DNA from: Natrinema halophilum
GTDB taxonomy: Archaea > Halobacteriota > Halobacteria > Halobacteriales > Natrialbaceae
Direction of reading: 5' to 3'
NCBI RefSeq assembly: GCF_013402815.2
Contig: NZ_CP058601.1
Span: 3,162,001-3,226,000 of the forward strand
DNA: 64,000 nt
Position numbers and translations under genes: made by a program
Shown: one piece after another, positions 55,605-62,659 of the stretch
How the letters are laid out: each line of letters starts with the position of its first letter
How positions within the stretch are numbered: position 1 is the first letter of the stretch
Notes under the pieces: model-generated
The model's input: the letters and a program-made list of their open reading frames with translations, nothing else
What the model was told of the DNA's origin: nothing
Databases searched by the model: none

Positions 55605-56733
55605 AACACTGGAGGCCACGCTCGCACCACCCACGCGGTGCAAAGAGCAACGCCTCCAGCAAACGCTGTCCGAATACCGTCACGCACTCCACGACGCCTT
55701 CGAGCAAGACTGTACGACGATGAGTGCCACGAACGACGTGGTGACGCCGTACAACCTGCCGTACCAGGCGAAAGACGCCCTCAAATCCTACGTCCCGAAA
55801 CTCCACGACACGTACAACGCACAGGAGTTAGACGACGAACACCCGCTCCGGTTCGTCAATCGAGCCGGGAAGTTCGACCGTGACTCCTCGCGCGAGTACG
55901 AAATCTGTTGGAACGTTCCGCAACCCGGTCGTGGAACCAACTTCTGGATACCCCTCCGATTGAACCCCGAACAAGAGGAACTGTGGGACGACCTGCTCGA
56001 TGAGGGGTCGAGTACGAAGGTGGGCGAACTTCGCTTGCAGAAACATCGGAAGACGTGGACACTCCACGTCACCGTCGAATACGAGGTCGAAGAGACGACC
56101 GAGCTACCCGAGGAACCAACTCGGGTTGGGTTCGATATTGGTGAGTCGATGCTGGTCACGGGCTGTGCCCTCCAGCACGCCACTCCCACCAAGCCGTTGC
56201 TCATCAACGGGAAAGAAGCCAAGCGACTCCGCAAGGAGATGTTCACGACGCTCAAGCGCCTGCAAGAACGAGACGCCTCGGAGTGGCGGGTCGAAGAACG
56301 CTTATCGTACTACCAGAACCGGCTCACGGACATCATCGAGAAGGCGTCTCGGAAGTCCGTCGAATACGCCAAACAGTTCGAGAACCCCGTCGTCGTGATG
56401 GAGGACTTGGCATACATCCGTGAGTCGCTGGACTACGGGAAGTATATGAACCGACGGCTGCACTCGTGGGCGTTCGCTCGGTTGCAGGGACGTATCGAGG
56501 ACAAGGCACGAGACGCGGGAATTCCGGTCCGATACGTTCACCCGCAGTACACCTCGCAGACGTGCCACTCGTGCAAGCATATTGGGAATCGGCTCCAGCA
56601 AGCCGAGTTCAAGTGCAAGAACCCTGAGTGCCACGTATCGACGTTTCAGGCGGACATCAACGCGAGTGCGGAACATTGCACGTCGCGTAGACCCGTGGGG
56701 AGAGAGCCTGCCGTGGAAACAGGCAGGCGATGA
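55579..56733 (+). CDS. tnpB: TnpB RNA-guided endonuclease, frameshifted near the 3' end
   Basis: 384 residues from ATG 55579. The RuvC-like nuclease is complete: motif I FDIGES (about residue 192), motif II VVMEDLAYIRE (about 275), zinc ribbon CHSCKHIG...CKNPEC, motif III FQADINASA (about 360). After ADINASA the reading frame is wrong: an extra G at 56670-56671 replaces NIARRVDPWGESLPWK by an unrelated Arg-rich tail. In the other frame coding continues to 56959. TnpB uses a guide RNA made from its own 3' end (omegaRNA) to cut DNA. The nuclease core is intact, so activity is possible but uncertain. Confidence 0.85.
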   Translation: MSTTPTANKTLEATLAPPTRCKEQRLQQTLSEYRHALHDAFEQDCTTMSATNDVVTPYNLPYQAKDALKSYVPKLHDTYNAQELDDEHPLRFVNRAGKFDRDSSREYEICWNVPQPGRGTNFWIPLRLNPEQEELWDDLLDEGSSTKVGELRLQKHRKTWTLHVTVEYEVEETTELPEEPTRVGFDIGESMLVTGCALQHATPTKPLLINGKEAKRLRKEMFTTLKRLQERDASEWRVEERLSYYQNRLTDIIEKASRKSVEYAKQFENPVVVMEDLAYIRESLDYGKYMNRRLHSWAFARLQGRIEDKARDAGIPVRYVHPQYTSQTCHSCKHIGNRLQQAEFKCKNPECHVSTFQADINASAEHCTSRRPVGREPAVETGRR

Positions 56734-57013
56734 CTTCTTGGAAGACCAAGTCTTCCAATGGTCAGGAAATCTTCGATTTCCTTCGACGCCACAGGACGGG
56801 AGCCGTAGTGACACGGCCACGACTCAGTGTGAGCAGAGCGAGACACCCTCGCAGATGACACTCACATCGTCTCAAGAGTCGGAACCCACTGCCAGCGTTC
56901 ACGAGACTGAAAGTCTCGTGCAGCCCGCCAGAACCTTCGGTTCTGGAGACGACGACTGACTGGCATTCCTCTCGTAGGGGAAGCCCCGCCGTTTACGGCG
57001 GGGAGGATGTCAC
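56734..57013 (+). ncRNA. Probable omegaRNA/sotRNA region at the tnpB 3' end
   Basis: In IS1341-type elements of haloarchaea an overlapping sense transcript covers the tnpB 3' end and right end, and TnpB proteins use such RNA as guide. Here the region is rich in hairpins: CACGAGACTGAAAGTCTCGTG (56901-56921), CCAGAACCTTCGGTTCTGG (56928-56946) and the terminal hairpin 56984-57003. A guide segment would start just beyond 57013. No expression evidence is available. Confidence 0.5.
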
Positions 57014-57340
57014 ATATGCCGCAATCGTTGCATCGACGAAGGAGAGTGCCGGGTACCGACGGAAAGCGCCTGTGCAGCGTTGAAGTCAACTCGAGGCGCG
57101 TGGACGATCTCGAAGTGTGTCTCTTCGATAAGCCGGTCGAGTATCGCGTTCGCTGCATCAGAGCCGAGCTTTTCTCGAGTCAGATTCAGCGTTTCGGCGA
57201 GGACGTAATTCGTCACTATCGCCGCCGGGAGTTCGCCGTGGTCGACGCCGCGGACGATATCCCGTGCCGTCTCGTGATACTCATCACGGGCACTGGCAGT
57301 GGCGAAGAGAACGTTCGTATCCAGGAGGATCGACAGTCAC
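57014..57340 (-). pseudogene. VapC-family toxin, N-terminal piece with frameshifts
   Basis: The minus strand reads LLDTNVLFATASARDEYHET, then VTNYVLAETLNLTREKLG, and after a frame change YPALSFVDATIAAY. The PIN-domain acidic residues (DTN, ETLN, DATIAAY) are visible. There are at least two lesions besides the insertion: no proper start codon in the DTN frame after the overlapping vapB stop, and one missing base at a CTTTCC run near 57085. Confidence 0.75.
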
Positions 57341-57583
57341 TCGTCACCGAAGTCGCCTTCGATCTCGACTGCGTTCGTGTGTCCCGCGTCGACCGGCTCG
57401 AAGTCATCGAACACGCCTTCGCGTTGGTGTGCGATCTCGACGGCCAACGTCTCGTCCTCGGTCACGTTCCAGCGGAGCTTATCGCCGGCGTCGATACCGA
57501 GGTGGCGACGAATCTCCGCAGGGATCGTTACCATCCCGCGGTCGCTCACTTTTGGTCTCTTCGGGAGTCTCTTCGGCGACCAT
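57337..57583 (-). pseudogene. VapB (AbrB/SpoVT-type) antitoxin, frameshifted
   Basis: About 80 residues with an AbrB-like domain KVSDRGMVTIPAEIRRHLGI, GDKLRWNVTEDETLAVEI and an acidic end. ATG 57583 reads VAEETPEE in one frame, and the body lies in another; one extra A in the AAAA run (near 57552) explains it. The body could still be made from another start, but no good one is seen. Antitoxin of the neighbouring vapC; both are disabled. Confidence 0.65.
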
Positions 57584-57639
57584 ACGCATCGATACAGGTG
57601 TTGTCGCCTTACATGTTTCTCCACATGTGTCTCTGGAAT

Positions 57640-57870
57640 TCAATTCAGAACGACGAGTGCGACCCCCGAGAGCACGATCACGCCCAAGATATCACAGAGG
57701 TTCGTCACCACCGGGATCGTCGTGTCGTCCGGATCGGGCCCCCGGGTGGACGAAATGTAGGGCTCGACGAGGCTCAACGCGATCGCGATCAAGGGGAATG
57801 GCATGACGATGATCGCTGTGACGTATTTTCCGTAACTAACTCCGGTTTGAAATGGCGCGAGCAGCGAGAG
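57640..57870 (-). pseudogene. MgtE membrane-domain C-terminal fragment (duplicate)
   Basis: The minus strand encodes a C-terminal MgtE region (IAIALSLVEPYISSTRGPDP, then TTIPVVTNLCDILGVIVLSG). The last 85 bp (57651-57735) match the intact mgtE gene (59167-59251) at 84 of 85 positions, while upstream sequence is more divergent. The N-terminal half of the domain is missing. It is a duplicated, partly diverged gene end. Confidence 0.85.
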
Positions 57871-57959
57871 GATACTGCAATCACAGGAGCATTTCTCCTT
57901 TGCCTGAACGAGACGCTTCGAATCTCGCTAATGCCGCGCAATTTTCATCTCCTGTTCGA

Positions 57960-58214
57960 TCACCGCTGATCCCCATCTAAATCATCTTCTCGAGAGAGCA
58001 TGATCACTGTCATGAACAGTGAGACCGTCGTAATGGCGAGCAATACTCGAGTGTATACTATCGGTGAAATGCCGATCGATCTGAGAGTACTGTTCACTGT
58101 TCCAAGCGTTGATTCTGCAACCATCGAAACGAAAAGGATAAAGAACGCTATCATTCCAATATCTGTCCACGTGCGCCAGTGGATACCTATGACCATCATC
58201 AATAGTTGTGTCAC
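57960..58214 (-). CDS. Small two-span membrane protein next to a halocin-like gene
   Basis: An 84-residue protein with two membrane segments (WTDIGMIAFFILFVSMVAES, about residues 16-35, and VYTRVLLAITTVSLFMTVIM, about 53-72) and an acidic end REDDLDGDQR. AT-rich composition unlike most neighbours. It is divergent from the Cys-rich precursor gene, with 153 bp between. By position it may provide immunity or export for that peptide; no motif proves it. ATG 58214 is the natural start. Confidence 0.5.
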   Translation of the reverse strand: MTQLLMMVIGIHWRTWTDIGMIAFFILFVSMVAESTLGTVNSTLRSIGISPIVYTRVLLAITTVSLFMTVIMLSREDDLDGDQR

Positions 58215-58298
58215 GCACCAATATAAAAATGACTTTCACAACATAAAATTTTGATGAATATATATGTTCTTATAGGCGGCTGTTTTACCAAATAACGG

Positions 58299-58345
58299 AT
58301 TGTGTGATTATATTTACACAATTTTCAGTAGATACATTTAATAGA
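58299..58345 (+). promoter_or_regulatory. Palindrome and TATA box of the halocin-like gene
   Basis: ATTGTGT-N10-ACACAAT (58299-58322) followed by a TATA-like CATTTAATAG (58335-58344), 24-33 bp upstream of ATG 58368. This spacing predicts a leaderless or nearly leaderless mRNA and a regulator site just upstream of BRE/TATA. Confidence 0.55.
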
Positions 58346-58367
58346 TTGGGTCTTGTAACCAATTACA

Positions 58368-59057
58368 ATGTCTAAAGAACACAACCGATCGCAACATGGT
58401 GCAGTACGGAATTCGGGTAGACGACGTGACATACTCCGTGGAATAGCAACAGGAGCAATCTCGTCAATTGGTCTGAGCGGATCCGTGTCCGCAACCGAAT
58501 CCCGAAACCCAAAACACTCTGACACGACCGTCGAGTCTGTGGATTTCAGTATCGCATCTGCGAAGGATACCCTCGAAGAGATTACTTCCTCGAAATTGTT
58601 CGAGAGCTTAGTTACTGACGGATATTTTACCGAATCGTCAATTGAAGCAATACCATTTGAAGAATTAATTGACGAATCTCTGCCGGGGGGTATCGAACGA
58701 TTGCGGGTTAACGGCGATATCGAGCAGTATAACTACCATATCCCGCTTGATGGGAATAGACTAGAAATAATGCTTCCTCTTTCTGATTTTATACCAAACG
58801 CCTATCTTCACAAAAAGGACGGTGCGGAAATCGTATATGCACCTGATAATTCATATCAGGGAGAGGAACTTCGTGCATCAACTGCAAGTACAGAGGCAAG
58901 TTCGAACGAATGCGGCCCACCGTACATGCGATTTTGCACGAGTTGTATAGCCTGCTGTGGCCTCCGTGGCTGGAGCCGAAATGAAAAGAAGGTCGAATGT
59001 TCTAACTGCGTTATCGGTAATTGTAAGTGGGTTAAAACGGGGTGTTGTAAACAATAA
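58368..59057 (+). CDS. Halocin-like Tat-exported Cys-rich peptide precursor
   Basis: A 229-residue preproprotein. The leader is a Tat signal: GRRRDILRGIATG (residues 17-29), a hydrophobic stretch AISSIGLSG and a likely cleavage site after SVSA (about residue 42). Residues about 45-175 are an acidic propeptide without Cys. The last 50 residues (180-229) hold ten Cys at 182, 190, 193, 196, 197, 211, 214, 219, 226 and 227. This mirrors halocin C8, where a Tat-exported precursor has a C-terminal 76-residue core with ten Cys and an N-terminal immunity part. The sequence is not the same as HalC8. The gene is AT-rich and lies between copies of an mgtE end, hinting at transfer. Antimicrobial activity is inferred. 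Confidence 0.6.
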   Translation: MSKEHNRSQHGAVRNSGRRRDILRGIATGAISSIGLSGSVSATESRNPKHSDTTVESVDFSIASAKDTLEEITSSKLFESLVTDGYFTESSIEAIPFEELIDESLPGGIERLRVNGDIEQYNYHIPLDGNRLEIMLPLSDFIPNAYLHKKDGAEIVYAPDNSYQGEELRASTASTEASSNECGPPYMRFCTSCIACCGLRGWSRNEKKVECSNCVIGNCKWVKTGCCKQ

Positions 59058-59155
59058 AAACTAACATCTTCGATCGTATAACGGAATGCATTTTCACAAT
59101 TTGGGTAGTCTATATAAGACTTAATTAGAAGAATCGTTTCGATATCGAAAACGAT

Positions 59156-59791
59156 TCAGTTCAACACGACGAGTGCGACCCCCGAGAGCACAATCACGCC
59201 CAAGATATCACAGAGGTTCGTCACCACCGGGATCGTCGTGTCGTCCGGATCCAGTCCTCGAGTGTACGAGATGTAGGTCGCGACGAGGCTCAACACGATC
59301 GCGATCACGGAGAGGAGCATTCCGCTGACGATCGAGATGATGAACAGATCTACGAGGGGCATCGGTTCGGCGATGATCCGGCCGACGACCCAGGCCGCGA
59401 CGCCGAGCGCGGAAAAAACGGTCGCCGCCAGTCCCAGGATCGCCGTCACGTTCGTCCACAGCACTTCATTCCGTGGATCGAATTCGAGCAGTCCCAGGTG
59501 GAGCCGCGTCGAGAGTCGAGACGAGAGGATTGCCCCGAGGTTGCCGCCCATGCCGATCATAACGGGGACGAGAACGAGAAGCGTCGGGTTCTCGAGGTAC
59601 GTTCGCTCGAGTTCCTCGAGAACGTATCCCGACCCCATCTCGAGCATCGAGAGTACGATCAGGATGGGGAACATCGTGCTGACGATGTTGCGGATCGACC
59701 AGGTGCCGAGGGTGTCGTCGGAATCCGTAGCGTCACTCGTGTTATCGGAGCGTGTGGCGGCGAGCGTGTCGTCGGGTTCGGTGGCCGCCAT
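59156..59791 (-). CDS. MgtE-like magnesium transporter subunit (membrane domain), B
   Basis: A 211-residue protein comprising only the MgtE membrane domain: about five segments with the motifs LLVLVPVMIGMGGNLGAILS and SVIAIVLSLVATYISYTRGL, ending VTNLCDILGVIVLSGVALVVL. The N and CBS gating domains of full MgtE are absent. The first 30 residues are acidic and soluble. Its ATG overlaps the stop of the preceding half-transporter gene by one base, so the pair is likely a heterodimer for Mg2+ or another divalent cation. A degenerate copy of its end occurs at 57640. Confidence 0.88.
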   Translation of the reverse strand: MAATEPDDTLAATRSDNTSDATDSDDTLGTWSIRNIVSTMFPILIVLSMLEMGSGYVLEELERTYLENPTLLVLVPVMIGMGGNLGAILSSRLSTRLHLGLLEFDPRNEVLWTNVTAILGLAATVFSALGVAAWVVGRIIAEPMPLVDLFIISIVSGMLLSVIAIVLSLVATYISYTRGLDPDDTTIPVVTNLCDILGVIVLSGVALVVLN

Positions 59792-60366
59792 CAGAACAAC
59801 ACCCCCGCGACGGTGAGTGCGGTAAAGAGAAAGACGACGCCGAAGACGTCACCGAGCGTGGTGACGATGGGGCCGATCAGATTGTCGGGATCGAGACCGT
59901 ACTTGTAGCCCGTAAAGACGAGCGCCAGCAGGCCGAAGATCAACGTGGTGGAGGTCAAAACCCCCGAGACTAACATGATCGAGATGAGTTCGACGAGTCT
60001 GGCGGACTCGCGTCCCAGCACCTGCATGATCCCCCACGAGAGGACGGCGATGAAGATGGAGACGCTGATCCCGTTGATGAAGGAGGCTGCGATCGCGTTG
60101 ATGAGTCGGCGATCCCACGAAAATTCGGGATCGATCATCCCCTGGTGGAGGCCGCTCGAGATGCGCGCCCCCAGCGCGCCGTATACGTTGCCGCGGGTCG
60201 CAAGAAACGCGGGAAGTAACAACAACATGCCCGGAAACCGCTCGAATCCGTTCGTCATCCCCTCGGAGCCGAGAACCGACCCCGCGAAGATTCCGCCGGC
60301 GAGGCTGACCACGAGGATCGGGAGCGACTCGCGGTAGATGCGCCATGCGGTTTGGCGAGCCTCCAT
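59791..60366 (-). CDS. MgtE-like magnesium transporter subunit (membrane domain), A
   Basis: A 191-residue MgtE membrane domain partner of the gene downstream. Motifs: LLLLPAFLATRGNVYGALGA (about residues 47-66), and the ending GPIVTTLGDVFGVVFLFTAL. Five membrane segments are expected. Bacterial MgtE has one such domain per chain and is a homodimer; here two different half proteins overlap by one base (TAATG-type), suggesting a 1:1 complex. Lacks cytoplasmic sensing domains, so gating must differ. Confidence 0.88.
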   Translation of the reverse strand: MEARQTAWRIYRESLPILVVSLAGGIFAGSVLGSEGMTNGFERFPGMLLLLPAFLATRGNVYGALGARISSGLHQGMIDPEFSWDRRLINAIAASFINGISVSIFIAVLSWGIMQVLGRESARLVELISIMLVSGVLTSTTLIFGLLALVFTGYKYGLDPDNLIGPIVTTLGDVFGVVFLFTALTVAGVLF

Positions 60367-60624
60367 AGCGGCGTATAACGAAGTCCGGACATAAACCTAC
60401 CGCGGGTCAAACTCGAGGATATCGATCGAATCTGTAAGGATTGGTACCGTTCCTGTACGCATGCGAACATGCGGTGAATGTTCGGATAGATCGTTTATTC
60501 GGACAGATCACCGTCTCACACTCATCCGTGCTCGCCGATTTTCATTCGCCACTTCCGTACCGAGGCAGTGTGTTCCCGTTTGACTACTGATGCGTCAGAT
60601 GTGTGGGCTCGAGTGAGTCCCCTC

Positions 60625-61065
60625 TCAGAGCGGTCCGGCAGCGCCGGCGGCGACGAGGCCCCATGCGAGGCCGATCGCTGCGAGCGAGCACGCGAGGTTT
60701 GCAGCGGCGTTGCCGACCGCGAGAGCTCGGTCCCCGCGCTCGTAGAGCCGAACCGTCTCGACCGAAAACGATGAGAACGTCGTAAACGAGCCACAGACCC
60801 CGGTTCCAACGAGTTGCAGCGTCGAGTTCCCCGCGCCCGCGAAGACGGCCAGTCCGAAGACGAAACTGCCGACGACGTTGACCACGATCGTCGAGAGCGG
60901 GAACTGAGCGCTCGGGACGCGACTCGAGACCCGCTGGCCGACCAAGTATCGAAGGACCGAACCGATCGCGCCGCCGGTCCCGACGACGTGTGCCGGATCG
61001 GGATCGAACGTCACCAGCGCGTTTGCGATCAGATCCCCGGTGACGACGGTTTCACTCGGGCTCAC
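60625..61065 (-). CDS. crcB: Fluoride channel CrcB/Fluc, subunit 1
   Basis: A 146-residue protein with four membrane segments. It carries the family motifs GGAIGSVLRYLVG (about residues 31-43), FPLSTIVVNVVGSFVFG (Asn of the pore) and GSFTTFSSFSVE (the phenylalanine/threonine track, about 92-103). Exports F-. Its ATG overlaps the stop of the upstream crcB homologue (ATGA), so the two form a heterodimer, as in organisms with paired Fluc genes. Confidence 0.93.
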   Translation of the reverse strand: MSPSETVVTGDLIANALVTFDPDPAHVVGTGGAIGSVLRYLVGQRVSSRVPSAQFPLSTIVVNVVGSFVFGLAVFAGAGNSTLQLVGTGVCGSFTTFSSFSVETVRLYERGDRALAVGNAAANLACSLAAIGLAWGLVAAGAAGPL

Positions 61066-61469
61066 GCCGTTTCACCTCCCGTAGGATGCAGGTGGCCGAG
61101 TCGACGTGCGACCGTTCGTCCTGCGAGGACGCCCGCGATTCCGAGGCCGTAGTTGGCGGCGACGATTCCGACGATCGCGACCGGGGACGGTGCGAACGCC
61201 GTCTGGAGTGCGAACGTACTGTAGGTCGTCAGCGAGGAGAGAAAGCCCGTTGCGAAGACGGTCCGCGTTCGCGATCCGATGTGACCCGCGTACTCGGCCT
61301 CGTAGACCAGAAAGCCAAGCACCGCGCTTCCGGCGGCGTTGACGAGGACGATCGATGGAACGTCCGAGAGCAACTCCATGGCCAACAACCGGAGGTTCGA
61401 GCCGGCGAAGCCGCCGACTGCGATCAGCGCGAGCGTCTCGAGTCGGATGAGTGGATGGTCGTCTGCCAT
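61062..61469 (-). CDS. crcB: Fluoride channel CrcB/Fluc, subunit 2
   Basis: A 135-residue partner of subunit 1. Four membrane segments with GGFAGSNLRLLAMELL, SIVLVNAAGSAVLG and TGFLSSLTTYSTFAL (the corresponding pore motif). Start ATG 61469; the open frame continues upstream to 61526 but is Arg-rich. The four-base overlap with subunit 1 shows coupling. Together the pair makes the dual-topology fluoride channel. Confidence 0.9.
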   Translation of the reverse strand: MADDHPLIRLETLALIAVGGFAGSNLRLLAMELLSDVPSIVLVNAAGSAVLGFLVYEAEYAGHIGSRTRTVFATGFLSSLTTYSTFALQTAFAPSPVAIVGIVAANYGLGIAGVLAGRTVARRLGHLHPTGGETA

Positions 61470-61732
61470 GGCTGGGTGGGACGAGGGCCGTCGGCGATCT
61501 ATCACCCGATGCGGGTGGCGACACACGCTGGTCCGACCTCGGTGCCACCGACCCGCCGCTTAGATTGAGGGGCCCGTCGTCCAGATATGTCGGCCCTCTC
61601 ATGGAACTGCTATGAGCGTTGCGAAAGCCGGCCTTTGGTTTGGATGTGGATCACCGATTTGAGTCTGTCGTCGATCACCGGACCCTCCACGGAAGGAAAA
61701 GACCCAAGGTTAGACTGCCTCTAAACCGATCC

Positions 61733-62650
61733 ATGGCTACGGACGACGCTGGCGTCACGGGTGCCCGAAGCGGATTCGCGCGAGCGTCGTGGGCAAACGT
61801 GTTAGGTAACGTCGTCAAAATCGTCGCCGAAGGAGCGGCGGGACTCGCCTTCGGCAGCGTCGCCTTGCTCGCGGACGCAGCGCACTCGCTCGCGGATCTC
61901 GTCGCGAGCGTCGTCGTTCTCGTCTGGGGCCGGAGTGCGTTCGACGAGCCGGATACCAACCACCCGCACGGGCACGACCGAATCGAGCCGTTGACGGCGT
62001 TGTTCGTCGGTGCCGTCATCGCCTTGCTCGGGCTCAACCTGCTTTACCGCTCCATCGAGGGGCTCGTTGCCGGGACCGAGATCGAATTTAGTGTCCTGTT
62101 GCTCGCTGCGCTCGGCTTCGCTATCGTCGATATGTACCTCGTTTACGGCTACACCGTTCGAATCAACGAGCAACTGCAATCGCCCGCGCTCGCGGCGCTC
62201 GCGAGGGACTGTCTAAACGACATTTACACCTCGATCGCAGCGATCGCCGGTGTGCTCGGCGTTCTGGCCGGCTATCCGCTGCTCGACCCCGTCGCCGGCG
62301 GTCTCGTCAGTCTGCTCGTCATCTACCAGGGCATCGAGATCGGCAAGGAGAACGTCGATTACCTGATCGGCGCCGCACCCGGCCCCGAAAAACGCGGCGA
62401 AATCACGCATGCTCTCCGCCGCCACCCGGACGTCGAAGGCGTCCACGATCTTGCCGTGTTCTACGACGGAACCGCTCTCGAGGTCGAAGTCCACGTAGAG
62501 GTCGACGGCGACATGCCGTTTCGCGACGCACACGACATCGAGTCGGAACTGGTCGCTCGTCTGCGTGGCCTCGAGGACGTCGGAGACGCCCACGTCCACC
62601 TCGACCCGTCGGGTATCGGCGAGTGGAAGGAGTCGGCCGACGAGCACTGA
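61733..62650 (+). CDS. Cation diffusion facilitator (CDF) metal exporter
   Basis: A 305-residue transporter starting MATDDAGVTGARSGF. Six membrane segments, the metal site ADAAHSLADL (segment 2: D-x-x-x-D pattern), HPHGHDRIEP in the loop, second site ARDCLNDIYTS in segment 5, and a C-terminal cytoplasmic domain with ALEVEVHVEVDGDMPFRD. This layout fits Zn2+/Mn2+/Fe2+ exporters; the metal is not determined. Stand-alone gene, divergent from crcB and convergent on the histidine kinase. Confidence 0.9.
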   Translation: MATDDAGVTGARSGFARASWANVLGNVVKIVAEGAAGLAFGSVALLADAAHSLADLVASVVVLVWGRSAFDEPDTNHPHGHDRIEPLTALFVGAVIALLGLNLLYRSIEGLVAGTEIEFSVLLLAALGFAIVDMYLVYGYTVRINEQLQSPALAALARDCLNDIYTSIAAIAGVLGVLAGYPLLDPVAGGLVSLLVIYQGIEIGKENVDYLIGAAPGPEKRGEITHALRRHPDVEGVHDLAVFYDGTALEVEVHVEVDGDMPFRDAHDIESELVARLRGLEDVGDAHVHLDPSGIGEWKESADEH

Positions 62651-62659
62651 TCAGTCGTC

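Larger units (their letters stand above)
55312..57013 (+). mobile_element. IS200/IS605-family (IS1341-type) element with tnpB
   Basis: A 1.7-kb element with subterminal hairpins: left end near 55320-55365 (CCCGCC/GGACGGG), right end CCCCGCC-GTTTAC-GGCGGGG (56984-57003) followed by AGGATGTCAC. Removing 55312-57013 joins the two vapC halves in frame, giving TIAAYMDRTNVDYLY, so the borders are placed exactly. There is no tnpA. No terminal inverted repeats or target duplication, as expected for this family. Confidence 0.85.

Noticed and set aside
61470-61600. Fluoride riboswitch upstream of the crcB pair
   Set aside because: A GGTGAT...CGCC-like string is present on the minus strand, but the pseudoknot partners of the crcB motif could not be matched with confidence.
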